From: Allium sativum
Lineage: Eukaryota; Streptophyta; Magnoliopsida; Asparagales; Amaryllidaceae
Length of the DNA: 64,000 nucleotides
Assembly (NCBI GenBank): GCA_030737875.1
Contig: CM060922.1
Coordinates: 304,473,456 to 304,537,455 of the forward strand
Direction of reading: 5' to 3'
Below the pieces are notes generated by a model, which searched no databases, had not been told where the DNA came from, and worked only from the letters and a program-made list of their open reading frames with translations. How positions within the stretch are numbered: position 1 is the stretch's first letter; every line of letters begins with the position of its first letter. Of this stretch, positions 35,601 through 47,080 are shown in pieces. Position numbers and translations under genes: made by a program.

Positions 35601-37324
35601 TTCATTTGCGTCATATACTCTCCATCGACCAACTCTTCTCAAAACCCACCTCTACATGCGCCTTCCTACCCTGAGTCCAACGCCTTCCCCCTCTTTCAAC
35701 TCGCAGCTTCTCTATCTCTGCCCCACTATTCAGATCCGACGTTCATTTCTCGAGTTAATGCGTCTCGTCAAAGGACGTGAACCCTGAGTTCACTGTGTCA
35801 AAGACTAGCACCATATTATGTATAGTTTCTGACTTACTTTTGAAGCACAATGGAAGAAAATCTTGGGTATAGAATTGGAGACGGACTGAAGTGAGAGAAA
35901 TGGAGGATTTTAGTGTGGAGATATTTTCAGATCAGGGTGCGGTTTGTTTTCTGTGTATATATATGGATTTGAATTCCTTCACATCACCTCTGCGACAAGA
36001 CTGAGCTCCACCACCCACTCGGTATCTTTCTTCTCCGCTACAGTGCTCTTCCTCCGAAGTCTGTCCCCCCTCTCTCGTGAAATGCATGGTCCAACGCTTT
36101 CCCTTAAACACCTTTCCATGCTCAACATTTCTCTCTCCGCAAGCACACACATTTATAACTTGAAAGCCATTTATCACTTCGGTTTTCAGATCTAGTTTTT
36201 GGGTGAAGTTTTTGGTTTGGATTTACTGATGATATACTTGGTGTTTCTAGAATCTATAAGGTGTTTAACAATCATGATAGGACTTGCAGTAATATATACA
36301 CATGAAAACATAAAAACTGTTTACTGTAAAGTAAAATATCAACTTGACTTAGTGAGGTTTACTCACCTGAAAAGCTTTCACAAATTTCTTGCTGTAGATG
36401 GTTTTTGTTTCAGCAAAGTGTTCTTGTGTTTGTGAAAGACGATTGCATGGATATGATTTTGTATTTATAAGCCAACTTTTCTCTTTAAACAATAGTTTTT
36501 CCCTTATGCTTTTAACAGTAAAAACCACGTCTTCTACCTACCCCTTTCTCTCTCATTCGAATGGCCCAAACATTATACAACATGTTTTAAAGTACTTTCC
36601 ACAAGAGATATTTCTACCAACGTTTCCTTGGTCTCCTCTAAGTACAAGACTATATGCTTTCATTAAATGCTCCCCTTGCTTGCATTAAATTGTCTCAACA
36701 CTTACCATCACAAAACTTAAGAGAAAAATAGTTTTTCCTCTTTGATATTTGTTTGCTCTCATTATTAGTTTAGCCGCAAGTAATAGTGTAGGGATTAGGT
36801 GATGATTAAATTCAAATCTATTTCTAAATGATGGGGTTTTGGACTTGATTTTGTTTAAAGGTTGGACTATACTTCTTGCAAATGAACTTGGTGTATATAT
36901 ATACTTATATATATACTTAGGCCGTAGCATATGTATATAGAAATATATATATATATGCCTATACTTTTCATGCTATACTTATATATATAAATATATAAAT
37001 ATATAGGTGTTAATCTCATTACTTGTTTGCTTAGTATATGACAACTTATACATGTTAGTTGTAAAATAGGAATTTCCACACTTATTTCATGTTGCTAGCT
37101 TCCCTACACTTCCTAATGTTATAAAATGTGTCGCCATTATTTCTTAAGTTGTTAAAACATTTAGTTAATATATCCTGTGTATATTAAGTTATAGTGTAAA
37201 TCATATATGTATATACATACATATAAGTGATTATACATATTTAAATTGGTCGAGTCTTCTAGATATATCTAAATTTCCTTATTAAAATGAATGTCAGAAG
37301 CTTAAAAAAAATCCAGCCATTATA
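32620..37324 (-). repeat. 3' LTR of the outer gypsy element
   Basis: 4,705 bp. On the minus strand it ends CGCGCCGTTACA. Its first two bases are TA where the other LTR has TG, a single transition at the terminus. A TATA-like CTATATATAATGG lies at about 34,699-34,714. Open frames here (for example 35,331-35,780 plus) recur in the other LTR only because the LTRs are copies; they carry no known domain. Confidence 0.92.
34094..34174 (-). repeat. Pair of GC-rich hairpins in the outer 3' LTR
   Basis: TGTGTGC-GAC-GCACACA (34094-34110) and CCGTG...CACGG (34158-34174) lie about 50 bp apart in an AT-rich setting. The same pair is at 52631-52647 and 52695-52711 in the other LTR, and one member is found in the solo LTR at 10354. 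Confidence 0.65.
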
Positions 37325-37359
37325 GACTACCCCACTTAAAAGAATTTCGCCCCGAAATT
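37325..37359 (-). promoter_or_regulatory. Polypurine tract and adjacent stem-loop of the outer element
   Basis: On the minus strand the LTR is preceded by TTTTAAGTGGGGTAGTC, the likely plus-strand primer. Just upstream is AATTTCG-GGG-CGAAATT, a 7-bp stem (37343-37359). The nested element has a very similar stem-loop at 46766-46783. Confidence 0.75.
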
Positions 37360-37549
37360 ACATAAGAAAGATAAAAAGTTTCCAAAAGAAAATATTTCAT
37401 AAACTGATTTCTTTAGTACACATACACATACGACTAGTTCTATATTATCACTAGTCTCGATACATACAATAATACTAGACTTGACTACTCAAGTTCTAAA
37501 CTGCCCCAAAATATACATACGTAACTATCCTCCTCGAGTCCCTGTCCTA

Positions 37550-38224
37550 CTACTCGTCGTCAGAGATATCTATTATCTCTACGACCTCCTCGTCATCAGA
37601 TATATTAAGGACCTCAACTACGTCCTCTGCATCCGTCTCCTCCTCGTCATCCTCTATATAAATCAGACCCACTGGTGGTATTAAATATAGCCTCACCACG
37701 GGATATCCATACTCACCGAATACTTGTACTCCTCCTCCTACCATGCGAAACTCGACGAGAACTTGTTCCAATCTATTCCATATCGCTATCCTTTGGGCTA
37801 CTTGCTCTCCTTGCTCTCCTTGCTGGTTTCCCGCGGCAATGACTGGGGTTCCCGGAACAACTTGGTCTTCTTCCTCCTCTTCTTCTTCTTCGTATTCTTC
37901 CTCTTCTTCCTCTTCAGCGTCCATATACTCAACTTCTTCCTCCTCCTCGTCACCCTCATCTCCTTCACCATAACCGTCAACTCTTCCTACATCTCCTATC
38001 ACTTCATCCTCATCAGTAAAGTCTTGGTGTCCTCCATCTTGTTCTATTGGTTCGTTCCTGCCAAGCACTGATCCTTCTGATGATATGTTTGTACCTTCGT
38101 CGTCGATGGGTGCTCTCTCTCGGTTGTTGTCGGAATCTCCTACCCTTTGTCTCTTCGCATGTAGCAGAAGGAACTGGAGTGGTGTCACCCTCTTTCTTGC
38201 TGTGGTCTTCCACACTGGAGCCAT
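37550..38224 (-). CDS. Extra ORF of the outer gypsy element: acidic protein with tandem SIM-like motifs
   Basis: 224 residues, intact, in the same orientation as pol. It starts about 190 bp after the pol stop and ends about 225 bp before the 3' LTR. The ATG start is followed by a basic segment (KTTARKR, HAKRQR). The middle (about residues 60-120) is highly acidic with long Glu runs. A more ordinary segment follows (RIAIWNRLEQVLVEF, EYGYPVVRLYLIPPVG). The C terminus is acidic again with two copies of a hydrophobic-plus-acidic motif, VLNISDDEE and EIIDISDDE at the end. These resemble SUMO-interaction motifs (hydrophobic core followed by Asp/Glu). Neither gag nor pol domains are present and no family is recognised. 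Extra ORFs between pol and the 3' LTR are known in some plant gypsy lineages. A nuclear or chromatin role is inference from composition. Confidence 0.65.
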   Translation of the reverse strand: MAPVWKTTARKRVTPLQFLLLHAKRQRVGDSDNNRERAPIDDEGTNISSEGSVLGRNEPIEQDGGHQDFTDEDEVIGDVGRVDGYGEGDEGDEEEEEVEYMDAEEEEEEEYEEEEEEEEDQVVPGTPVIAAGNQQGEQGEQVAQRIAIWNRLEQVLVEFRMVGGGVQVFGEYGYPVVRLYLIPPVGLIYIEDDEEETDAEDVVEVLNISDDEEVVEIIDISDDE

Positions 38225-38417
38225 CTAATACGTAAACAAGAATATAGAACTCATCAGTAATGTAAACATACCAGAGAGTTCATAAGTCCTAATAAACTGA
38301 ATCCGTAAAACACACATGCAAATGCTCACAGAAATGTAGAAATCGAAATTTCCTTACATTTTACCCATACCATAGTAAATCATACCTAACTCGTAGGAAA
38401 ATCTGGGTATAATTTCT

Positions 38418-41400
38418 TTATCTGCTTCTGGTCTCCCACGTACAGTCTTTCGGGTTTTCGCTCCACTGGATCTTTAGTAGCCTCACCACTTTGTTGCGAA
38501 GTTGCTTTCCCTCTCGGTCAATAATACTGAATGGATGTCTAATCACTGTCAAGTCTGGTTCAATCTCTATCTCTTGCTGAACAGAGGGTTCCAGAATTAA
38601 TGATGGATTGTGCATACATTTTCTCAAGTGTGATACGTGAAATACGTTGTGAATTCCAGCCATATATTCTGGTAATTCAACTTTATATGCTTGAAAACCA
38701 ATTCTTTCTAAGACGCGGAAAGTTCCAACATATCTTGGTGCTAACTTTCCATATTTTCCAAATCTTACTACTCCCTTCATTGGTGAGACCTTCACAAAAA
38801 CTAGATCTTCTATTTCGAATACTAAATCTCTTCGACTTTGATCGGCATAACTTTTCTGGCGATCCTGGGCTTCTTTCATTCTCAGTTTCACTAATTCCAC
38901 TTTTGCTGTCGCTTCTAGTATCATATCCGGACCAAGTACCAATTTGTTTCCGGACTCTACCCAACATGCTGGCGCTTTACAAGGTCTTCCGTATAATGCT
39001 TCATATGGTGCCATCTGTATACTCGCCTGGTTACTGTTATTATATGAAAATTCTACTAGGTGTAAATGATCTTCCCACGACCCTCCAAAATCTAAAATAC
39101 ACGCTCTTAGCAGATCCTCCAATATACGATTAACTCTATCCGTCTGACTGTCCGTTTGAGGATGGTAAGCTGTACTGAAATTTAATCTCGTTTCCAACGT
39201 TCTCTGCAAAGCTTCCCAAAATCTACTTGTGAAAATGGTATCTCTGTCGCTTACAATGCTCGTTGGAATACCGTGCAGTCGTACTATCTCTTTCATGAAT
39301 ACTTCGGCTAATGTTATGGCAGTGCGCGTTGGTTTCACTGGAATAAAGTGCGCACTCTTAGTTAACCGATCTACGATTACCCAAATCCCTTCGTAGCCTC
39401 TCCTTGTTCTTGGCAAACCATCGATGAAGTCTATCGATATCATTTCCCACTTCCAGTTGGGGATCTTTAATGGTCGTAATAGTCCAGCAGTCTTTTGACG
39501 GTCTCCCTTGACTTGCTGACAACATAGACATTCATTTACGAAAGTAATGATATCTTTATTCATTCCTGGCCACCAGAATACTCGTCTCATATCGTGATTC
39601 ATTTTATGAATTCCTGGATGGATGCTCAACTTTGATGCATGGCATTCCTTTAAAACCTCCTGTCTTATCCCATCCACGTCAGGTACGCATAATCTGTCGT
39701 TTATTCTCAATACTCCTTGATTGTCCAACTCGAAGTCAGTCTCTTTTCCATTTTTGACTCCTTGAATAATCTTTTCTAGTTTGGCATCCCTTTCCTGATT
39801 ACTCATTATCCTTTCTTGGAGAGTCGGTGCGACTTCCAAAAGTGATAATATTGCATTTCTACTCAAGGCATCTGCCACTACGTTCGCTTTTCCCGCTGTA
39901 TAAATGATATCTAAGTCATATGACGCAAGAAATTCCAACCACCGCTGTTGTCTCAGATTTAAATCCCTTTGCGTGAACAGATACTTTAATGGTTTATGAT
40001 CGGTGAAAAGTTCGAATTTCCCCCCTAGCAGGTAATGTCTCCATATCTTCAATGCGAAAACGACTGCCAATAACTCCAAGTCGTGAGTTGCGTAATTCTT
40101 CTCGTGAATCTTTAACTGCCTACTTGCATATGCAATCACTTGTCCCTTCTGCATTAACACCGCTCCTACTCCTCTTACACAAGCATCGGTGTATACTGCA
40201 AATCCGCTCGTTCCATAGGGAACAGCTAATACTGGTGCTTCTATTAATCTCTTCTTTAGTTCTTGAAACGATTTTTCACACTTTGGGTCCCACATAAACT
40301 TTTGGCCCTTCTTTGTTAACTTGGTCAGATGTGACGATATTTTGGAGTAGTCTCGGATAAATCTTCGATAGTATCCCGCTAGTCCTAGGAAACTACGAAT
40401 ATCGGTTGGTGTTTGAGGTTGTTTCCATAGTTGTACTGCATTTACTTTAACTGGGTCTACTGATATCCCATCTCCGTTTACTATGTGCCCCAAAAATCTC
40501 ACTTCCGATTTCCAAAAGTGACATTTTGTAAACTTTGCCTTCAACACGTGCTTCCTTAGAGTTTCTAGCACTACCCTAAGATGACCACGGTGCTCTTTTT
40601 CGGTTTTTGAAAAGATTAAAATATCGTCAATGAAAACGAGAACGAATTTATTAAGAATTTTCCTAAAGATTCTGTTCATCAGATCTACGAAGAAAGCTGG
40701 TGCGTTGGTTAGTCCGAACGGCATAACCAACCACTCATAAAAGAAATCTGGGCCTCTGAATGCTGTTAAAGGGATACAATCTTCAGAGATTCTCAATTGG
40801 TGAAATCCTGTTGCTAAATCCATCTGGGAGAATACCGTTGCTCCGTGCAATTGGTCGAAAAGGTCATCAATTCTAGGTAATGGATATCTATTTCGGATGG
40901 TTACTTTATTCAATTCTCTATAGTCTACACACAATCGCAAAGATCCATCCGACTTCACTACAAAAACCACCGCAGAGCCCCAACTAGAAAAACTTGGTCG
41001 GATTAAGCCTTTACTCAGCAAATCCCGAGTCTGTTTCTCTAATTCCTGAACTTCCTTAGGGGCCATTCGTCTCTTTGGTTGAATCATTTGTCTAGCTCCT
41101 GGGACTAAATCAATTTGGAATTCGATCTCTCGATGCGGAGGCAAACTTCCAACTTCCTCGAATACGTCCTTGAATTCTCTTACTACTTCCGAAGTGTCAA
41201 GACTTTCTTGAGGTGCTTCTAAAGCGTATAGAAAACTACAGGTGTGAATTCCCGGTTTCCCACAAGTTATTCTAGCTTTTCGCTCTAAGCTAGTTATAAG
41301 GGTTATGGTTTCTTTATCACATTTTATCTTGGCTTGGAACTTGCTTAACCAGTCTAATCCAAGTATAAAATTGAAACTTTTGAAGTCTAGAACATAGAAG

Positions 41401-41666
41401 TCAAATCGAAAAGAGTGTGAGAGATATAAGAGAGTTATATCCTCACAACACAATTTAAGCTCAGTTTTTCCCCCTATGGGGTTTGATACGCAAATGGGGC
41501 TTGGTGATATAATTGGTTTAAGGTCAAACTGATCTATGGTTTCGGCTGAAATAAAACTGTGTGAAGCGTCGGTATCAAATAAAACACGAAGGTAAATTCC
41601 ATTAAATTGTAAAGTACCTTCCAGCACTCCCTTCCCTTTCACATTCTGAGAAGTAGACGGCTCATC
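38418..41666 (-). pseudogene. Outer gypsy pol: protease, reverse transcriptase, RNase H, integrase, chromodomain-like tail
   Basis: One open frame of 1,074 codons. The GTG at 41,642 is not a true start: the frame continues back to a TAA at 41,667-41,669 that separates it from gag. Protease has [11 protein letters not shown] (residues 21-29), where Asp replaces the Gly of the catalytic D-T/S-G. RT has [11 protein letters not shown] and [10 protein letters not shown] (Asp-Asp at about residues 339-340). RNase H has [12 protein letters not shown] and [13 protein letters not shown]. Integrase has the His-His-Cys-Cys finger ([17 protein letters not shown]), then SIDFIDGLP and IVSDRD. At the third catalytic position QTDRVN has Asp where Glu is expected (the nested element keeps Glu: QIERVN). 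The tail ([25 protein letters not shown]) is chromodomain-like and ends early through an apparent one-base frame change. RT and RNase H look complete; protease and integrase are probably inactive. Confidence 0.92.
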
Positions 41667-41669
41667 TTA

Positions 41670-41783
41670 GATTGCAAAAACCCTAGGCTGTGGTGCCCTC
41701 TTCATCAATGGACAGTCTTTCACCATGTGTCCTGGTTGATGACAGTTGAAACACAGATTCTTCACTACCATCTCGTTCCTTTG
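41670..41783 (-). pseudogene. Outer gypsy gag, 3' part with second zinc knuckle
   Basis: CFNCHQPGHMVKDC is a CCHC knuckle (about 41,712-41,753) that belongs to the gag at 50-51 kb and was separated from it by the nested element. It is followed by RAPQPRVFAI, then the TAA stop before the protease. Confidence 0.85.
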
Positions 41784-41788
41784 ATTCT

Positions 41789-42020
41789 TGTAACAACCCG
41801 TATTTTCAATAACCTGTAATAACATAAATCGAGGCAGAATTTAATTCTAAAATGGGAATCAAGGGAAACGGGCTATGCCATTGTGTTCGTCTCGGAAAAA
41901 TACGCGAAATAGAGTCCGAGTTTTCGAAAATCGGAGTCCGTATGACCAAGATATGGCCTCGCGAAGTTTCACGAAAATTCCCAAATTAAAGTATACTTAA
42001 TTAAGTGAAATGGGTTGTGT

Positions 42021-42062
<42 letters not shown>

Positions 42063-42125
42063 ATATATATATATATATATAATTGAAAATTTAATAAATA
42101 AATATGCAAAAATGCTCAAAACAAC
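41789..42125 (+). repeat. Truncated 5' LTR of the nested element
   Basis: It matches the first about 335 bp of the 3' LTR (46,801 onward) almost base for base, including TAACCTGTAATAACATAAAT and a (TA)n microsatellite at 42,024-42,080 that differs in length. The match ends at the deletion joint near 42,120-42,135. Confidence 0.9.
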
Positions 42126-42128
42126 GAA

Positions 42129-43463
42129 TTGGAAGAGGGAAAGAAAGTCAAGTTGGCGGCTTGGTTAATGAAGGGAGAGGCCTCATTCTGGTGGGAGGTC
42201 ACTAATGGAGAACGCCCTGTTGACTCTTGGGCAGATTTTAAGCAAAGGTTTGGGGCTAAGTTTCTCTCAAGGGCGGAAGAGAATCTGTTTATGGAGAAGT
42301 TCTTGAATTTGAAGCAAGGGAATCTCACGGTGAAAGAATATGTCAACAAATTCAATCAATTAGCAAGGTTTGGCATAGAGTTGGTGAATACACCGGAGAA
42401 GAAGGCTTTGAGGTTCGTTAGAGGCTTGAACGAACCATTGCAAGGAATAGCTATGACTCACATTCCTATGGGGGCCACTTTTGAGAAGCTTGTCTACATG
42501 GCACTTATGCATGAGGATGATAAGAATTCTAAGGCACCAGAGAAAAAGGGGGATCAGAAGAAACCGCAACAGCAACAACAAGGCAAGGGCGGAAAAGGCA
42601 ATGGTGACAAAAAGAAGACGAAGAAGAAGTGCTTCAATTGTGGAACACCAGGACACCTCAGTAAGGATTGTCGCAAAAAGAAGAAGACCGGTTGCTTTCA
42701 TTGTGGTGAAGCAGGGCATCTTGTGAAAAACTGCCCAAAGAAGGGGCAGAAGACGGGGTCTACCTCAGGAGGCCAGGTGCAAGCTCTTATAGCACCACCT
42801 CAGTCAGGGGGGCAAGTTCAGGTTCTCTCAGTTCCACCGATTCAGCAGAGAGGTAGAACTATTTCCGTTGAAAGTCTGGTTTTTCTGTTTGATCATCCAG
42901 TTCGTACTTTGTTTGACTCTGGCGCATCGCATTCTTTTATCTCATCATCGTTAGTTGAGTCACTGCACTTAGACACCAGTCTAGTTGATGATCCCTTGGT
43001 TGTCTCAAACCCAATTGGGGGCTCCATATATCTGTCTATGATATGTTTGGGTTTGAAGATTTCTATACTTAGCGTTGAGTTTAGATGTGATGCTTTTGTA
43101 TTGGGCTTCACGGGCTATGGGTTGATCTTGGGCATGGACTGGTTATCCAGTAATGGTGCCGTTCTTGATTGCGAAAGGAGAGTTGTCAGGCTCATGACCC
43201 GCTTGGGTAACACTCTCGAGATCTCTTGCAATCCCATGGAATCTGTTTTGCTAAGTTATCTTGAATCGCTCGATGCTTCGGTCGAAAGTTTGTGTTCTGT
43301 CAGAGTAGTCCGGGAATATCCGGATGTGTTTGAAGAAGTAAAGGGTTTGCCTCCGAAGCGGGAGGTTGACTTCCGAATATATCTGGTGGATAATGCTAAA
43401 CCAGTGACTTGGCCAGTGTGCCACAAGGCTCCTCGTGAGAGGAGAGAACTCATAAGTAAGTAG
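42129..43463 (+). pseudogene. Nested gypsy gag and protease, 5' truncated
   Basis: The frame opens at the deletion joint, so the N-terminal part of gag is missing and no authentic start exists. The rest of the capsid-like region follows (WLMKGEASFWWE, FLNLKQGNLTVKEYVNKF), then a Lys/Gln-rich linker. Two CCHC zinc knuckles come next (CFNCGTPGHLSKDC at about residue 168, CFHCGEAGHLVKNC at about 189). The protease has the intact active site LFDSGASHSFIS (Asp at about residue 263) and GLILGMDWLS. The frame ends after RRELISK at a TAG caused by a frame change. In relatives gag and pol form one continuous reading frame. Confidence 0.9.
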
Positions 43464-43468
43464 GCGAT

Positions 43469-46227
43469 TGCTTGAGAAGGGGTTCATAAGAAGAAGTATA
43501 TCGGAATGGGGTGCTCCAGTAGTTTTTGCCACGAAGGCGGATGGGTCCCTCAGACTTTGTGTAGGCTAAAGGGAACTAAATAAACTCACAAAGAAGAATA
43601 GACACCCATTGCCAAAGATTGATGATCTCTTGGTTGGCGCCTCAGTATTTTCGCAGATGGATTTAGCTACAGGGTTTCATCAGTTGAGAGTGGCGGAGGA
43701 CAGTATAGAGAAGACTGCTTTCCGGACTCCGGATGGTTTTTATGAGTGGCTAGTGATGCCATTTGGGTTGACAAACGCCCCTGCATACTTTGTTGATCTC
43801 ATGAGTAGAGTGTTCAGAGAGTATCTGAATAAGTTTGTAGTAGTTTTTGTGGATGACATCTTGGTCTTTTCCAAGAATGAAGAAGAGCATGCCTTACATC
43901 TCAAGGAAGTGTTGGAGACTCTTCGAGCGCATAGTCTTAAAGCTAAATTCTCTAAATGCCATTTTTGGAGAAGAGAAGTGCGATTCTTAGGGCATGTGGT
44001 CTCTAAGGAAGGGATAGCTGTGGATCCCGCAAAGATAGTATCTATCCAGGATTGGAAAGTTCCTAGAAATGCTACCGAGGTAAGAAGTTTCTTGGGGTTG
44101 GCAGGATATTATAGGAAGTTCATCAAAGACTTCGCGAAGATATCAGCCCCATTAACCCGCTTGACGAAGAAGAATCTGGTTTTCTCATGGGATGTAGATT
44201 GTGATGATGCTTTCCGACGGTTAAAGAGAGCTTTGACCACCGCTCCAGTTTTAGTGCTTCCAGATGGGAGTAAGCCGTTTGTTGTTTATACCGATGCTTG
44301 TGGAACAGGATTAGGCGCAGTCTTGATGCAGGAGGGAAGGGTAATAGCCTATGGAGGGAGACAATTGAGAGTGCATGAGAAGAATTACCCTACCCATGAT
44401 CTAGAGTTGGCCGCGATTGTTTTCGCACTTAAGTCTTGGCGCCATTATCTTCTTGGTGAGAGATTCGAGTTGTTCACCGACCATAAATCATTGAAGTACT
44501 TATTCTCTCAGAAGGATTTAAACTTAAGACAGCAAAGGTGGATGGAGTTCTTAGCATCCTATGATTTCGAGATAGCGTATACCCCTGGTAAGGGTAACGT
44601 GGTGGCAGACGCCTTAAGTAGAAAAAGGCTATCTTTGAGTCCATTGTTCGTGGAACGACGAAGCTTGGAGTTTCTTTCTTTGTTTGACTTCAGACCTTCT
44701 GTTGATTTTGTACCTGGTTTGTTGGCATCCTTGGAGGTTAGACCTACTCTTTTGAGACGGATTGGCGAGGCTCAGCGAGACGACCCACAGTTGGTTGTGT
44801 TGGTAGAGAAGCTTATAAGAGGGGAGTCGTCCAGCCATTTGGGTAGATACACCATAGATGATAAGGGATGGTTGCATAGAGACGGTAGACTTTGTGTACC
44901 GCAAGATGAGGGTTTGAAGAAGGCTATTTTGGATGATGCACATCGTTCAAGAATGACTATTCATCCCGGTGGAGACAAAATGTACCAAGACATGAAGAGA
45001 GTTTTCTTCTGGGCCGGTATGAAGAAAGATGTGGCCGAGTATGTGGCTAGATGCTTAGTGTGCCAACAAGTTAAAGTGGAGCAAAGGAAACCCGGTGGGT
45101 TGCTACACCCATTGGAAGTTCCACAGTGGAAGTGGGATAGTGTCTCGATGGATTTCATCGACGGGTTACCGAGATCGAGGAAGGGCAATACGGGAATTTG
45201 GGTTGTGGTAGACAGACTTACCAAGAGTGCCCATTTTATACCCGTAAAGAGTAAGAGGACCGCTCCATGGCTTGCTTCAGTCTATGTTAGAGAGATTGTT
45301 AGATTGCATGGCGTACCATCCAGCATTGTGAGTGATCGAGATCCTATTTTCACTAGTGAGTTTTGGAGAAGTTTGCAAGAGGCGGTAGGGACTCAGTTGT
45401 GTTTGAGCACCGCATATCATCCTCAGACGGACGGTCAGATCGAGAGGGTGAACCGTATCTTAGAAGATCTTTTGAGGCTTTGTATCTTGGATTTTGGAGG
45501 TACATGGGAAGAACATCTTCCTTTGGTGGAGTTCGCATATAATAACAGCTTTCAGTCCAGTATTGGTATGGCTCCTTTCGAAGCTCTTTATGGAAGGCCT
45601 TGTCGATCTCCTACATGTTGGTGGGAATCTACGGATAAGATCTTGCTTGGGCCGGATATGGTTAGAGAGACTTCAGAGAAGATTGATTTAATTCGAAAAA
45701 GGATGAAAGCAGCGCAAGATAGACAGAAATCTTATGCGGATCGGAGAAGGACGGATCTTGAGTTTGAGGTTGGGGACATGGTTTTTGTCAAAGTATCTCC
45801 ATTGAGAAATGTTGTTCGCTTTGGGTCCGTAGGGAAGTTAGCACCGAGATTTGTTGGGCCGTTTCCTATTAAGGAAAGGATTGGACGGATGGCATATAGG
45901 GTGGAGTTGCCCGACAGACTTAGTGGTGTTCATGATGTATTCCATGTATCACATTTGAGGAAGTGCTTACATGAGACCGCGGAGGTGGTAGAGCCGAGCT
46001 TGCTTAGAGATGTAGAGGTAGAGCGTGATGCGACGATTCGACGAGCTCCTACTCGCATCCTTGGGTCAGAAACTAGGAAGTTGAGGAACAGAGAAGTTCA
46101 GCTAGTTAAAGTGCAATGGGGAGATGACGAAACAATGCTACTTGGGAGACGGAAGCAAAGATGCGTTCTTTGTATCCATTTCTTTTTGAGAGTATGTCTT
46201 TTAACTTCTCCTTTATTGCTTGTCTAG
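43469..46227 (+). pseudogene. Nested gypsy pol: RT, RNase H, integrase, damaged chromodomain-like tail
   Basis: After the frame change, RT begins near 43,469 ([18 protein letters not shown]). A TAA at about 43,567-43,569 falls in the conserved block just before RELNK. From 43,609 there is an open frame of 872 codons. RT has [11 protein letters not shown] and [10 protein letters not shown]; RNase H has [15 protein letters not shown] and [10 protein letters not shown]. The integrase finger has TIHPGGDKM and CLVCQQVK; the integrase core has [18 protein letters not shown] and QIERVN (all three acidic residues present). The tail ([21 protein letters not shown]) then changes frame and ends in unrelated hydrophobic residues. 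Apart from one stop and the end frame loss, the enzymes look well preserved. Confidence 0.92.
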
Positions 46228-46765
46228 TACTTATCTTATCTTTAGTATATCCTCTCGCTAATACCTATGACCTTTAGATAGGGTAAAACCTATGGTTGAA
46301 ACATGTGTTTGAAACATGTTATGGTTGATGGATGCATGTGGATGCAATTGTTTGCTAGTGGTTGCTCGTGGATGCATATACACACACATTAGGCACTAGA
46401 TCGGCTCAGTCACTTCATGTTGCATATTGCATAAATGGATGTGGTAGTTAGATTGATGGATGTATCATGGCTGTGTTATCATATGGATGATGCATTTTTG
46501 TGTATGGTTGTGCACGCATGTAGAAATTTGTATGTGTCAATAGGGTTTCGCATACATATTGGATGCATGGCACTATCATGGTTTGCATTAAGGAGGTTTA
46601 CTGTATCAGTAACCGCCTGATTTTTGCATTAGGTAAGTACATATACACACACTTTTGCATATATCCATCCAGCATTTAGAATCTTGTAAGGACAATGATT
46701 GCTCGTGGATGATGCTTTGAGTAGATGGATGATTGGATGGTAGGATACGTTCTTCCTAACTTGAA
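46228..46765 (+). other. Nested element, region between pol and the purine tract
   Basis: Non-coding, with repeated GGATGCA/TGGATG words. There is no extra ORF here, unlike in the outer element. Confidence 0.6.
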
Positions 46766-46800
46766 GATTTCGGGGACGAAATCCTTTAAGGAGGGGAGAA
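46766..46800 (+). promoter_or_regulatory. Stem-loop and polypurine tract of the nested element
   Basis: GATTTCG-GGGA-CGAAATC (46766-46783) forms a perfect 7-bp stem. It is followed by AAGGAGGGGAGAA, the purine tract next to the 3' LTR. Confidence 0.8.
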
Positions 46801-47032
46801 TGTAACAACCCGTATTTTCAATAACCTGTAATAACATAAATCGAGGCAGAATTTAATTCTAAAATGGGAATCAAGGGAAACGGGCTATGCCATTGTGTTC
46901 GTCTCGGAAAAATACGCGAAATAGAGTCCGAGTTTTCGAAAATCGGAGTCCGTATGACCAAGATATGGCCTCGCGAAGTTTCACGAAAATTCCCAAATTA
47001 AAGTATACTTAATTAAGTGAAATGGGTTGTGT

Positions 47033-47080
<48 letters not shown>

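Noticed and set aside
35331..35780. 149-codon plus-strand frame in the left outer LTR, repeated at 53,868-54,317
   Set aside because: It is antisense to the element and duplicated only because LTRs are copies. Its composition is low-complexity (Ser, Pro, Thr, Tyr) with no domain.
37724..38071. Plus-strand frames rich in Ser, Phe and Leu opposite the acidic ORF
   Set aside because: They are the reverse complement of the Glu-rich codons and show no independent coding signal.
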